Part shown: positions 23,472 to 32,353 of the stretch, in pieces
How positions within the stretch are numbered: position 1 is the first letter of the stretch
Layout of the letters: the number at the start of each line of letters is the position of its first letter
Assembly (NCBI GenBank): GCA_964415525.1
Contig: CAYQAS010000020.1
Span: forward strand, 1-45,456
DNA from: CAZPUI01 sp964415525
GTDB taxonomy: Bacteria > Acidobacteriota > Holophagae > Holophagales > Holophagaceae
Reading direction: 5' to 3'
Length of the DNA stretch: 45,456 nucleotides
Program-made: the position numbers and the translations under genes
Notes under the pieces: model-generated
Told to the model about the DNA's origin: nothing
Databases searched by the model: none
Seen by the model: the letters and a program-made list of their open reading frames with translations, nothing else

Positions 23472-24776
23472 ATGCACCAGGGCACGATTCTCATCTGCAT
23501 TCTTCTCCTGGCCCTCTCCGCCTTCTTCGTGTTGGCGGAGTTCGCTGTGGTAAGGGTTCGTCCCACCCAGCTGGAGGCCCTGCGGGACAAAGATCCCCGG
23601 GCGGCATCGGCCATCCAGGTCCAGCGCGACCTGCACTATCACCTCTCTGGCATCCTCGTCTCCATCACGGTCTGCGCCCTGGCCTTCGGTGCCCTGGGGG
23701 AAGAGCTCTTCGTGGGTCCTTTCCACGGGTTGCTCAAAAGCCTGCCTTGGCCCTGGCTGGTGCATCCCCTGGCGACCGCACTCGCCCTTCTCTTCATGAC
23801 CACGATCCACGTTGTGCTCACGGAGATGGTGCCCCGCTCCTTCGCCATCCGGAACGCCGGGGATTGGGCCCTGCGTACGGCCCGGCCGCTGCTTTGGTGG
23901 TCGCGGCTCATCCATCCCCTGACGGCGGGCCTCTCAGCCGTCAGTCGGGTGGCGGAGCGGCTCTTCGGCTTGCCCAAGGGCGAACATGTGGAGGATCTCC
24001 TGCCCTCGGAGGAGGAGTTCAAGCAGATGCTCGAGAAGAGCCAGGCCTCCGGTGGGCTGGACCTCTCTCGCAAGGATCTCATCGAGAACCTCTTTGCCTT
24101 TTCCAAGCGCACCATCAAGGAAGTGGCCATTCCCCGTGCCGAAGTGGTCTGCTTCGACCTCCATCAGAGCCTCCAGGAGAACCTGGCCCTGGCGCGGGCC
24201 ACGCCCCACACGCGCATCCCGCTGGTGGAAGGCGACCTGGACCACGTGGTTGGTGTCATCCATCTCAAGGAGCTGCTCTGGGCCCTGCATGAGCAGGGAC
24301 ATGCCCTGAACCTCCGCGATCTGGCCCGGCCCGCCTTTCTCGTGCCGGAGATGCGGCTCATCCAGGATCTGCTGTTGGACTTCCAGAAACAGAAACAGCA
24401 TTTGGCCCTCGTGCTCAACGAACACGGCGGCATCGACGGTCTGGTGACCCTGGAGGACGTGCTGGAGGAGTTGGTCGGCGAGATCCAGGACGAATTCGAC
24501 CGCGAGGTCATCAACCTGCGGCGCACCCGAACCGGATCCTGGGTCGCCCAGGGGACCGTGACCCTGGAGCAGCTGGAGGACCATCTGGCCCTGAAGTTGG
24601 AAAGCGAGGGCTCCGTGAGCCTCGGGGGCTATTTCCAGGAGCACCTGGGTCGTGTGCTTCAAGTTGGCGACGAACTGCGTCTCCACGGCTGGCGGGTGCG
24701 GGTGCTGGAGATGCGCGGCATGGCGCCCCGGAAGTTCCTCTTCAAGGCAACGGGCGAGGCCCATGGGGAGAACTGA
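23472..24776 (+). CDS. CorC/CNNM-family protein (DUF21, CBS pair, CorC_HlyC)
   Basis: 434 residues. The N-terminal CNNM (DUF21) domain has about four hydrophobic segments in residues 1-150, including SAFFVLAEFAVVRVRPTQLE and VLTEMVPRSFAIRN. Two CBS domains follow (residues about 210-330: IPRAEVVCFDLHQSLQE and RIPLVEGDLDHVVGVIHLKELL), then a CorC_HlyC domain (GSWVAQGTVTLEQLEDHLAL). Family members are linked to Mg2+ or Co2+ efflux or to ion homeostasis. The CBS pair may sense nucleotides. The ATG follows the previous stop by 7 bp and its 3' end overlaps the next gene by 14 bp, so all are likely cotranscribed. Confidence 0.92.
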   Translation: MHQGTILICILLLALSAFFVLAEFAVVRVRPTQLEALRDKDPRAASAIQVQRDLHYHLSGILVSITVCALAFGALGEELFVGPFHGLLKSLPWPWLVHPLATALALLFMTTIHVVLTEMVPRSFAIRNAGDWALRTARPLLWWSRLIHPLTAGLSAVSRVAERLFGLPKGEHVEDLLPSEEEFKQMLEKSQASGGLDLSRKDLIENLFAFSKRTIKEVAIPRAEVVCFDLHQSLQENLALARATPHTRIPLVEGDLDHVVGVIHLKELLWALHEQGHALNLRDLARPAFLVPEMRLIQDLLLDFQKQKQHLALVLNEHGGIDGLVTLEDVLEELVGEIQDEFDREVINLRRTRTGSWVAQGTVTLEQLEDHLALKLESEGSVSLGGYFQEHLGRVLQVGDELRLHGWRVRVLEMRGMAPRKFLFKATGEAHGEN

Positions 24777-25608
24777 CGCCCTGGACGGTTTCATCCTGGC
24801 CGCCGGGCTGGGCACCCGCATGGGGCCGCTCTCCCGCTGCCTGCCCAAGCCCGCCTGGACCCTGAACGGCGTTCCGCTCATTCGCTTGGCAGCCCGATCG
24901 CTGATCGAGGCGGGGCTGACCCGGCTCGGCTGCAATGCCCATCATCTATCCGAGCGCCTTCGGGCGGCTGCGGGCACCGACGTCGAGGTCTTCGAAGAAC
25001 CCACCCTGCTGGGCTCCGCGGGGGGACTTGGTCATGCCCGGGGGCGGGCGGTGGATCCACTGGCGGTCTGGAATGCCGACGCCCTGGCGGACGTGCCTTG
25101 GTCGACCTTCCTGGCGGAGCACCACCGGTTGGGCGCCCAGTTGAGCTGGCTGCTGGTGCCCCATCCAGGTGGCCCCTGGAATCCGGTGTGGCTGGACGAG
25201 ACCGGATGCATCCTGCCCCAGGGACAGACCGGAGTCGGCCCCTATCACTTTACGGGCGCCTCCCTCTGGGGGGCCGAGGCCCTGGCCCTGCTGCCGGAGG
25301 GCCCCAGCGACACCAAAGCCCACATCCTCCCTCGGCTTCGCGCACATCACGGCGTCGTCGTGGAGCCTTTCCCCTGGATCGAGGTGGGGACGCCGGATCA
25401 GTTGATCGCGGCGGCGGCAGCCTTGGCACCCACCCAAGAAGGGCGGATCCAGGGCTGTTATATCCACCCTGAGGCGGATCCCGGGGACGAGGCACGACTG
25501 CAGCGGTGCATCCTGGGCCCGGGCGTGCGTCTGGTAGGCGGGGTCAAAGACGCGAACGCTTTCTGGTTTGCTTGCCAAGGGGCGCCGGTGCGAGTGCCTC
25601 TGGATTAG
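24763..25608 (+). CDS. Nucleotidyltransferase, MurU-like
   Basis: 281 residues, ATG overlapping the CorC stop by 14 bp. The NTP-transferase signature is ILAAGLGTRMGPLSRCLPKPA near residues 12-32, and the sugar/metal site WNADALADVPW, with Asp in place of the usual HGD, is at about residues 104-114. A short C-terminal part follows. The immediate neighbour is an AmgK-like kinase, as in the pseudomonad AmgK-MurU pathway, where MurU joins MurNAc-1-P to UTP. The N-terminal motif and pair support a uridylyltransferase for amino sugars; a different sugar-1-phosphate is possible. Confidence 0.82.
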   Translation: MGRTDALDGFILAAGLGTRMGPLSRCLPKPAWTLNGVPLIRLAARSLIEAGLTRLGCNAHHLSERLRAAAGTDVEVFEEPTLLGSAGGLGHARGRAVDPLAVWNADALADVPWSTFLAEHHRLGAQLSWLLVPHPGGPWNPVWLDETGCILPQGQTGVGPYHFTGASLWGAEALALLPEGPSDTKAHILPRLRAHHGVVVEPFPWIEVGTPDQLIAAAAALAPTQEGRIQGCYIHPEADPGDEARLQRCILGPGVRLVGGVKDANAFWFACQGAPVRVPLD

Positions 25609-25617
25609 ACTGAGGGG

Positions 25618-26613
25618 ATGGATCCTCGACTGTCTGCCGCATGTGAGCGTTGGGGCTGTTCCGATCCCCGCCCCCTGGCTGGGGATGCCGGGGCTCGCCA
25701 GTATTTCCGGGTGACCCACCCCCAGGTCGGTACGGCCCTTGTGGTGCTCTTCCCACCCGTGGAGCCCGGCAAGCTGGATGACCCCTACTACGACTACCGC
25801 GCCCTCCAGGCCTACCTGGATCCGGTGGTGGCGGTGCCAACCACCCTGCGGTGCGCGGACGAGGACCGGGTGCTTCTGATCGAGGATCTGGGAGATATGA
25901 CCCTCGAGAAACGCCTTTCCCTGCGCCCCGATGAGGAAATGAAGTGGGCGAACGCTGTGGCGGACCAGTTGGAGACTTGGACCGGGCTCCTGACGGAGGG
26001 CGCCCCGGCGCGGGCCTTCTTCATGATGCGGAGCTTCGACCTGGAGAAGTTCAGCTTCGAGTGGGACTTTTGCCGGAAGCACTTCTTCGGGGACTTTCTT
26101 CGCAAGGATCCCCCCCGCTGGCTGGATCGCATGATGGATGAGATCCACGCCACCCTCACGGTCCGGGCTCGGACCCTGACCCACCGGGACTTCCACGTCC
26201 GGAACTTGATGGTGCGGGGCGATCGTCTCGTGACCATCGACTTCCAGGACGCCCGGAAGGGTGCCGCCACCTACGACCTCGCTTCGATCCTCTTCGACGG
26301 CTACTGGGACTGGTCGCCGGAGGCCGGGCGACGCCTCACGGAGCGAGCCCAGGCGTCTCTGGGGTTGTCCGAACTGCGGCTCTGGGAGGAACTGAACTAC
26401 ACCGCCATCCAGCGCAACCTGAAGGCCCTCGGGACCTTCGGCTTCCAGTTGGTGCATCGCCGGAAGGCTCACTTCGCCTCTGCCGTCCCGCGCACCCTCC
26501 GCCACCTCGTGGGCCACTTCCACCGCCTGAAGCACGGCGAAGGCGTCCTGGCGGCCGAACACTGGATGCGGTTGGCGGCGGAACGGATGCTCGAGGGGTT
26601 TGAACGGCCCTAG
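25618..26613 (+). CDS. amgK: AmgK-like sugar kinase (aminoglycoside phosphotransferase fold)
   Basis: 331 residues. ATP-binding beta strands (DAGARQYFRV, DRVLLIEDLG), the Brenner motif LTHRDFHVRNLMV with catalytic Asp and Asn, and TIDFQDARKGAATYDLASIL with the Mg-binding Asp, show the APH/ChoK fold. AmgK of pseudomonads phosphorylates MurNAc and GlcNAc at C1 in a wall-recycling route that skips GlcNAc-6-P formation. The following match of HRDFHxRNLMV and DFQDA is typical of AmgK rather than antibiotic kinases. It is 9 bp after the MurU-like gene, so the two form a unit. Confidence 0.85.
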   Translation: MDPRLSAACERWGCSDPRPLAGDAGARQYFRVTHPQVGTALVVLFPPVEPGKLDDPYYDYRALQAYLDPVVAVPTTLRCADEDRVLLIEDLGDMTLEKRLSLRPDEEMKWANAVADQLETWTGLLTEGAPARAFFMMRSFDLEKFSFEWDFCRKHFFGDFLRKDPPRWLDRMMDEIHATLTVRARTLTHRDFHVRNLMVRGDRLVTIDFQDARKGAATYDLASILFDGYWDWSPEAGRRLTERAQASLGLSELRLWEELNYTAIQRNLKALGTFGFQLVHRRKAHFASAVPRTLRHLVGHFHRLKHGEGVLAAEHWMRLAAERMLEGFERP

Positions 26614-26631
26614 CCAAAACGAATATCCTCC

Positions 26632-26664
26632 GCCCCAGGTTCCGCACGTGGCGGGTCCTGGGGC
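26632..26664. terminator. Hairpin between convergent amgK and pduO-type genes
   Basis: GCCCCAGG (26632-26639) pairs with CCTGGGGC (26657-26664) around a 17-nt loop. No U-tract is present, so this is a weak terminator candidate that would serve both converging genes. Confidence 0.4.
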
Positions 26665-26705
26665 CTCTCTCGACCTTGCGGCTCCGCCCGCTCGGGGTGG
26701 CTGGC

Positions 26706-27263
26706 CTACCCGCCCGGATTCCAGGGCACGTCGGGCTGCCCTGCCAGCGCGTTCTCCGCCCGGGCGAGGGCGAAGAGCCAGTCGCTGAGTCGATTGAGAT
26801 AGATCAGAACCTCGTCCGGTACCGGTGCGGTCTCCGCGACGGCCGCCACCAGCCGTTCGGCCCGGCGGCAGACCGTGCGCGTGACATGGGCCTGGGCGGC
26901 CCCCCGGGTGCCCGCTGGCAAAACGAAGGCCGTCAAGGCGGGTGCCAGGGAGGTCAGTCGATCGATATCCGCCTCCAGCGCCTCCGCGGGGAGCAGCGGA
27001 TGGGACAGCATGGAACTGAGCCGGGACACCTGCTCCGGAGGCGTGGCCAGGTGGGCCCCTAGAATGAAGAGGTCCGACTGGATCCGTTCCCAGAGCGGGA
27101 CCGGCACGGCATCCGGGTGGCTGTCCTGGCGAAGCAGACCCACGAAGCTGTTGAGTTCGTCCAGGGTGCCGTAGGCATCCAGTCGAAGGTGGTGCTTGGG
27201 GACGCGTGAGCCGCCAAAGAGGGCAGTGGTGCCGGCATCGCCGGTGCGGGTGTACAGCTTCAT
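26706..27263 (-). CDS. pduO: Cob(I)alamin adenosyltransferase, PduO type
   Basis: 185 residues. The N-terminal KLYTRTGDAGTTALFGGSRVPKHHL is the ATP-binding region of the PduO/MMAB family. Further motifs are DAYGTLDELNSFVGLL and RTVCRRAERLV. The enzyme transfers adenosyl from ATP to cob(I)alamin to make adenosylcobalamin. The window's right end encodes an AdoCbl enzyme (lysine 5,6-aminomutase), so this may be its cofactor supplier, but the gene is 18 kb away and no direct link is shown. The ATG at 27263 begins the conserved domain. It is 9 bp downstream of pyrE. Confidence 0.94.
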   Translation of the reverse strand: MKLYTRTGDAGTTALFGGSRVPKHHLRLDAYGTLDELNSFVGLLRQDSHPDAVPVPLWERIQSDLFILGAHLATPPEQVSRLSSMLSHPLLPAEALEADIDRLTSLAPALTAFVLPAGTRGAAQAHVTRTVCRRAERLVAAVAETAPVPDEVLIYLNRLSDWLFALARAENALAGQPDVPWNPGG

Positions 27264-27272
27264 GCTTGAAAC

Positions 27273-27899
27273 CTATGCAAAACGGGCGCTCCACGCCTGG
27301 GGATCCTGGCGCCACTCCATCAGGGACTGCCAATCCGATGCGTCGATGGCCCCGCGGGTTTGGGCGCGGGTGGCGAGATCCTCAAAAGTCGCCAGGACTC
27401 GGTAGGGCACCTGGGCCTGGTCGAAGGACTGGGCCACCGCAGGCAATCCATAGGAGAAGAGCGCGAGGACCTCGGCGACAGTGCCGCCTTCGGCACGAAG
27501 GGCCTCCACGCACTTGAGGCTGGAGCCGCCAGTGCTCAGGAGGTCCTCCAGCAGGACAATCCTGTGACCCTCGGCGCGCGGGCCTTCCACCTGGCGGCCC
27601 ATGCCGTGCTTCTTGGGCTCGGGGCGGACATAGGAGAGGGGCAGGGCCAGGGCATCGGCCACGAACGAGGCCCAGGGGATGCCGGCGGTGCTCGTCCCAG
27701 CGATCAGGGACGGCTGGGATTCCAATGCCTGGGCAGCCAGGGCGGCCTTAATGGCGGTGCGCATGGCGGGATGGCCGAGCAGTTGGCGGTTATCACAATA
27801 GATGGGGGCGCGCAGGCCCGAAGCCCAGGTGAACGGATCGCGGGGAGAAAGGCGGACGGCGCCAGCTTCCAGCAGAGCGGTGGCCAGATCGAAGGTCAT
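27273..27899 (-). CDS. pyrE: Orotate phosphoribosyltransferase PyrE
   Basis: 208 residues from ATG 27899, preceded by GGAG; an in-frame TTG at 27911 is less likely. The enzyme makes OMP from orotate and PRPP in pyrimidine synthesis. N-terminal features FDLATALLEAGAVRLSP and WASGLRAPIYCDNRQL are those of PyrE. The PRPP loop is IVLLEDLLSTGGSSLKCVEAL, with the two acidic residues and TGGS. The Lys-rich loop YVRPEPKKHGMGRQVEG is where the catalytic lysine sits in the family. The length is near typical (about 210). It likely shares an operon with the PduO-type gene. Confidence 0.93.
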   Translation of the reverse strand: MTFDLATALLEAGAVRLSPRDPFTWASGLRAPIYCDNRQLLGHPAMRTAIKAALAAQALESQPSLIAGTSTAGIPWASFVADALALPLSYVRPEPKKHGMGRQVEGPRAEGHRIVLLEDLLSTGGSSLKCVEALRAEGGTVAEVLALFSYGLPAVAQSFDQAQVPYRVLATFEDLATRAQTRGAIDASDWQSLMEWRQDPQAWSARFA

Positions 27900-28204
27900 C
27901 TCGGGCTCCAAACGGGAAAGGTCGAAAGATCCGGGGTGCGGTTCGGGTGGGACGCCCCCCGTCAGGAAGGGTGACGTGATCGGGCAGATGCGTCGAGTCG
28001 GTATCGTGACGCGAGGCGACGGTCAGGTTGCCGCCGTCAACTCGAAGATGGCCGTGGGCGTGGCTTTTCACTTGACGCAGTTACGGGAACAGGAGGTAGG
28101 ATGGGCCATTGATCTATGGAACGGATTGTCATCGCTCTGCATCTCCCGCCCGGGAGCATGTGTTGGTATTCCCTTACCTGCGTCAATCTGAGCACGTTCA
28201 GGCC

Positions 28205-28356
28205 GGTGCAAATGGTGCAACGGCAAGCTCTTTGCAGTGGTGCAAAAGTTCAATTTTTTCTTGACGTTCCTTGCATCGCTGGGACAAACTTCCCCTCAAA
28301 CCTGCCAAAGGCTCCTTTGGCTTGACTTCCCGCTTCAAACCCTTGAGACTTGCACC
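28205..28356 (+). promoter_or_regulatory. GGTGCAA repeats and promoter region of the large lipoprotein gene
   Basis: The 523-bp gap between pyrE and 28423 has no gene that I can support. GGTGCAA appears at 28205-28211, 28214-28220 and 28239-28245, and in inverted form (TTGCACC) at 28350-28356. Between lies TTTTTTCTTGACG (a -35-like TTGACG at 28261), a hairpin GCCAAAGG-CT-CCTTTGGC (28304-28321) and a long leader. The repeats look like binding sites for an activator or repressor, but the protein is unknown. Confidence 0.5.
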
Positions 28357-28422
28357 ACTGCTCGTCTCTGAGTCTTATGGGAATCCGCTTCCCACTTTCC
28401 TTCCACCCTCTAAGGAGGCCGC

Positions 28423-31400
28423 ATGACCCCCAAGATGCTTCGCAACGCTGGTCTGACCAGCATCACTGCTCTCTCGCTGGCGCTGGTCGCCTGCGGTGGC
28501 AGTTCCTCCTCTGCGCCGCCCGCGCCTGTGAATCAGGCTCCCATCAACCTGTCCATCGCGGGCTCCGATGCGATCGTCGCCGGTCACGTGAAGGATTACG
28601 CCCTGAATGCCACGGATCCCGAGGGCAAGACCATCACCTACACGGTGGTCGCCTCCAACGGCACCGTCGCTGTGACCAACAACGTGGCCAAGCTGACCGC
28701 TCCCGCCACCGCTGGCACCGTCATTCTGACCATGACCGCCAAGGATGCTGACGGCGCCATCGCCACCGCCACCAAGGCCGTGACCGTCAACGCCAACCAG
28801 GCCCCTGTGTACGACAACAACTTGGTCAACAACGGCACCGCCGAAGTGACCGCCGTTGCTCCCCTGACCACGCTGGTGAACCTGAACGCCACCGACAAGG
28901 ATGGCGATCTCGTGACCGTCGCCCCCGCCGCTGGCGTGACCCTGCCCAGCTGGGCCGTGTTCAATGCCACCACCAAGGTGCTGACGCTGAACCCCGCGAT
29001 CACGGATGTCAACGTCCTGCCCTACAACATGAACTTCGTGGCCACTGACGGCTTCGGCGGCACCACCGCCCTGACCGTGGCTGTGACCGTGAACCGTGGC
29101 GTGAACAATCCCCCCAGCACGCCGATGGCCGTGGCTCTGACCCCCCAGAACACCCACGTGGGTCGTGAGCTCAAGTGGACCCTCGGCGCCATCGATCCCG
29201 ATGGCGATGCCGTCACCTTCTTCCAGCCCATCCTGTCCGATCCTGAGGTCACCTTCAGCGGCAGCACCCTGATCTGGAAGCCCACCGCCGCCACCATGGG
29301 CAAGACCATCTATGTGTCTGCCATGGATGCCCGCGGCATGCAGTCTGTGGTCCCCATGCCCCTGACGCTTCCTGCCGTCAGCGCCAACAATGCCCCCAGC
29401 TGGCTTGGTGAAACGCCTGGCCCCCTCGGCAATGGCACCGGCATTGCCAACCCCACCCTGGGTTCCTACCTGAACGAAGGCGCCGACTACAAGAAGGGCA
29501 CCACCTCCTTCTACACGCCTCAGCAGAGCACCCTCTGGGGCACTTGGGGCACCGACAACGCCAGCGACATGATGACGGCGACCTACACCCTGCAGGTGCC
29601 CTCGGGCGCCAAGCTGGAGTGGAACCCGACGATCAACGCCGACACGGAACAAGAGTTCGTGATGGATCCCGACGCTCTCGACACCCTGGCCTTTGGGTTC
29701 GTGAACAAGGGCACCAACGGTCTGCCCGCCGTCCCCGGCGGCTTCACCATCAGCGCCACCACCGGCGACGTGACCTATGTGCCCGTGGATGCTGACACCG
29801 ACGTGACCTTCACCGTCGCCTTCACCGCCAACGACGGTCTGCTCACCCGCAACTCCCGCAACTACAGCTTCAGCGGCCGCGTCAGCGTGGCTCCTGTGGT
29901 CACGGCCAAGCTGAAGACCGGCTGGCTGGACCCCTTCACCACCGGCGACCAGATCCCCAGCCCCTCCGCCGCCACGGCCACGGAGACCCAGGGCGACCTG
30001 ATGCGCTTCGAGCCCGTGTCCTGCAGCAACGCCAGCGTGTGGCTCGGCAACCTGTGGTTCAGCACCAGCCAGACTGGCGGCAACCACGCCTCCAACCTGA
30101 CCTGGAAGGAATCCACCGGGACCAGCTACAAGAGCTACGAGTCCCTGGTGCCCTTCACCGATGTCGCCGTGGGCTACCGCGTGCGTGACAACTTCAACGC
30201 CGTGAGCGGCACCGAGACCGTCGCCTTCAGCGTGGCCGGCCAGGCCAAGCTGACCCGCAAGGTCACCCACCGCTCCCCCGCCGGCACCGACACCTCCGTG
30301 TTCGAGACGGCCATTCCCCAGGCCTATGCCTTCGTCGACGCCACTGCTCCGCTGGCCGGCTTCTACGATGGCGTTGCATCCCCCCTGCCCGTCACCACCA
30401 TGACGGATCCTCTGGCTGTCAACTACACCATCAAGGAGCTCAAGGCTCCCAGCTACCTGCTGAACTTCCCCAGCGCTGACGTCCTCAGCAACCTGGGTGG
30501 CTATCCCGCCAACTTCGTGATCCTTGGCAACGGCGGCACCGGCGCCACCGTGGCTGACCTGAGCGAGACCGTGGTGGGCCGTCCCTTCGGCAAGCGCACT
30601 GTCTCCACTGCCGTCGTGACGCCCTTCGCTGGCGCCACCGGCACCGTGAACTTCTACAACGCCGAAGACAACTTCGCCGCCAACGTTCTGGCGATCGGCA
30701 CCCCGAACAGCACCGTCCCCGGCACCATCTCCCAGGTCGACCTCGTGGCCGGCAGCTGGGTGGGCACGGACAACGTCGGCGCTCCTGTCACCCAGGCCTA
30801 CGTCAAGGCTGCGGGTCAGGGCCTCGGCACTGGCGCTGTTGACTTCAACAGCGTGACGGCGCTCGGCACCCCTGCCTACACCGTGCCTTCCACCGCCAAG
30901 ACCTTCAACTTGGTCTGGAACCGTGCCGACTTCGACGGCCAGCACACCAAGCTGAACGTGACCACCAAGTTCCAGCAGGTCTACGTGGCTCAGAGCTGGG
31001 CCGCCAAGGAGCTCGGTGTTCCGGTCTACAACAACCTGGCGACCGAACTGACCGCCCTGGCCGCGAACATCGCGCCCAACGGCTCCACGTTCTTCAGCTA
31101 CAAGACCACCGCTCCCTTCAGCGATGCCGCCAACACCGGCGTGGCCATCATGCTGAACAACGTCAGCTACAAGATGAACGCCATTGCCGGCTACGACGCC
31201 TACAACGTCGTGCTCCAGGGCGGTCTGCGCACCTTCACCTCTGGTGACATCGCGGCCACCATGGGCGTTCGCACCCAGACGGATCTCCACAACCGCAACC
31301 TCGCCCTCGTGATCGCTCCCCCCAGCGCCCTGACGCTGATGGTGGGTGATGGCGATGCGAGTGTCACCATCCCCGCGAAGACCGCTGCGGATGCCGATGC

Positions 31401-31695
31401 GCTGCTCGAGACCGAAGCCGCTGTCGCGACCGCTGCCACTGTGGCGAACCTGAGCTGGACCGCCCCCGCGGTCGGCACTGCGGCCGAGTATGTGGTCGAG
31501 ATCTTCAACGTGACCACGGCTGGCACCACCGCCCCTGTCGCGAAGTTCGTGACCACCGGCACCAAGCTGGAACTCCCCGTCGGCATCTTCACCGCCGACC
31601 AGCAGTATGCCTTCCGCGTTCGCGCGAAGAGCGCTGTGGGCAACGCCCTCGAGCAGGCTTGGGCGGACACCCTCTCTGCTGCCATCACCTGGTAA
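28423..31695 (+). CDS. Large surface lipoprotein with Ig/cadherin-like modules
   Basis: 1090 residues with a strong SD (TAAGGAGG). The signal ends in LVAC with lipidated Cys24, followed by GGSSSSAPPAPVNQAP. The rest is long, Thr/Val/Ala-rich and beta-rich, with Ig/cadherin-like pieces in the first 330 residues: NATDPEGKTITYTVV, NATDKDGDLVTV and GAIDPDGDAVTFF resemble the calcium-binding DxDxD-type motifs of cadherin-like repeats. The C-terminus has a fibronectin-III-like stretch (VANLSWTAPAVGTAAEYVVEI, AFRVRAKSAVG). Codons are unusually uniform (GCC, ACC, AAC, GGC), which suggests high expression. A 10-residue match to a known family is not visible. Expected on the outer surface or in the periplasm, as an adhesin, S-layer-like or scaffold protein. 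Confidence 0.9.
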   Translation: MTPKMLRNAGLTSITALSLALVACGGSSSSAPPAPVNQAPINLSIAGSDAIVAGHVKDYALNATDPEGKTITYTVVASNGTVAVTNNVAKLTAPATAGTVILTMTAKDADGAIATATKAVTVNANQAPVYDNNLVNNGTAEVTAVAPLTTLVNLNATDKDGDLVTVAPAAGVTLPSWAVFNATTKVLTLNPAITDVNVLPYNMNFVATDGFGGTTALTVAVTVNRGVNNPPSTPMAVALTPQNTHVGRELKWTLGAIDPDGDAVTFFQPILSDPEVTFSGSTLIWKPTAATMGKTIYVSAMDARGMQSVVPMPLTLPAVSANNAPSWLGETPGPLGNGTGIANPTLGSYLNEGADYKKGTTSFYTPQQSTLWGTWGTDNASDMMTATYTLQVPSGAKLEWNPTINADTEQEFVMDPDALDTLAFGFVNKGTNGLPAVPGGFTISATTGDVTYVPVDADTDVTFTVAFTANDGLLTRNSRNYSFSGRVSVAPVVTAKLKTGWLDPFTTGDQIPSPSAATATETQGDLMRFEPVSCSNASVWLGNLWFSTSQTGGNHASNLTWKESTGTSYKSYESLVPFTDVAVGYRVRDNFNAVSGTETVAFSVAGQAKLTRKVTHRSPAGTDTSVFETAIPQAYAFVDATAPLAGFYDGVASPLPVTTMTDPLAVNYTIKELKAPSYLLNFPSADVLSNLGGYPANFVILGNGGTGATVADLSETVVGRPFGKRTVSTAVVTPFAGATGTVNFYNAEDNFAANVLAIGTPNSTVPGTISQVDLVAGSWVGTDNVGAPVTQAYVKAAGQGLGTGAVDFNSVTALGTPAYTVPSTAKTFNLVWNRADFDGQHTKLNVTTKFQQVYVAQSWAAKELGVPVYNNLATELTALAANIAPNGSTFFSYKTTAPFSDAANTGVAIMLNNVSYKMNAIAGYDAYNVVLQGGLRTFTSGDIAATMGVRTQTDLHNRNLALVIAPPSALTLMVGDGDASVTIPAKTAADADALLETEAAVATAATVANLSWTAPAVGTAAEYVVEIFNVTTAGTTAPVAKFVTTGTKLELPVGIFTADQQYAFRVRAKSAVGNALEQAWADTLSAAITW

Positions 31696-31712
31696 GCTGA
31701 GTCCCTGTTGTC

Positions 31713-31738
31713 GAAAGGGCCCCTTCGGGGGCCCTTTC
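31713..31738 (+). terminator. Rho-independent terminator after the surface lipoprotein gene
   Basis: An 11-bp stem, GAAAGGGCCCC (31713-31723) with GGGGCCCTTTC (31728-31738), loop TTCG, followed by a short T/C tail. Confidence 0.85.
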
Positions 31739-31816
31739 TCTGTACTTGAAGCCGAGCCTTTCGGGAAGCGACACTGGTCGTGGCCTGGGCGGTCAGGCCT
31801 GATGAAGGAGCTTCGC

Positions 31817-32344
31817 ATGATGTTATCTCTGCTGTTCAGTCTCTCCCTCTCGGCCAGTCCGCAGGTGCCGACGCCTCCACCGGCGGTATTTGAGTCCGAA
31901 AAGCTGACGCCCGAGCAGGAGGCCGAGCGCCTCAAGCAGCTGCAGGTCCGTGCCAAGGCCGGGGACCCGGAAGCCTGTTTCTTCCTGGGGAACTTCCTCT
32001 GGCAGGGGCGATTGCTTCCCAAGGACACCCAGGCTGCCTTAGAGTGTTGGCGCACGGCTGCGAAGAAGGACCATGTTCCTTCCATGTGGAACCTGGGTTC
32101 CATGCTCCAGGCCGGCGAAGCGGGGATAAAGAAGGATCTCAAAGAGGGCCGTCTTTGGCTCGAGAAGGCCGCAGCCAAGGGGCACCCCAAGGCAGCCAAC
32201 CGGATGGGCAAGCTCTATGAGAATGGGGAAGGCGTGCCCAAGGACCTGGCCAAGGCGGAGGCCTTCTACCTCCAGGCGGTGACTTTGCATGTCAAGGGTG
32301 CGAAGGAATCCCTGGCACGGGTGCGCACCACCAAGACCAAGTAG
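31817..32344 (+). CDS. Sel1-repeat protein (TPR-like), secreted
   Basis: 175 residues from ATG 31817, preceded by AAGGAG. The earlier ATG 31802 has no good SD. The signal peptide is MMLSLLFSLSLSASPQ. After a Pro-rich spacer (VPTPPP) come three Sel1 repeats: AKAGDPEACFFLGNFLWQGR, AAKKDHVPSMWNLGSMLQAG and KAAAKGHPKAANRMGKLYEN, each with the usual small-residue pattern and a following ...KDLxKA helix. Sel1 proteins act as scaffolds or adapters. It follows the surface lipoprotein gene after a terminator, so it is probably transcribed separately. Function is not predictable. Confidence 0.85.
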   Translation: MMLSLLFSLSLSASPQVPTPPPAVFESEKLTPEQEAERLKQLQVRAKAGDPEACFFLGNFLWQGRLLPKDTQAALECWRTAAKKDHVPSMWNLGSMLQAGEAGIKKDLKEGRLWLEKAAAKGHPKAANRMGKLYENGEGVPKDLAKAEAFYLQAVTLHVKGAKESLARVRTTKTK

Positions 32345-32353
32345 CAGTCGCGA

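Noticed and set aside
28205..28330. Possible c-di-GMP (GEMM-type) or other riboswitch in the leader of the lipoprotein gene.
   Set aside because: The conserved GEMM core blocks are absent; only short repeats and one hairpin are present.
28375..32211. A 1278-codon open frame on the minus strand, antisense to the surface lipoprotein gene.
   Set aside because: It is explained by the extreme codon bias of the plus-strand gene. The product is Gly/His/Val-rich without domains, and there is no SD or sensible start.
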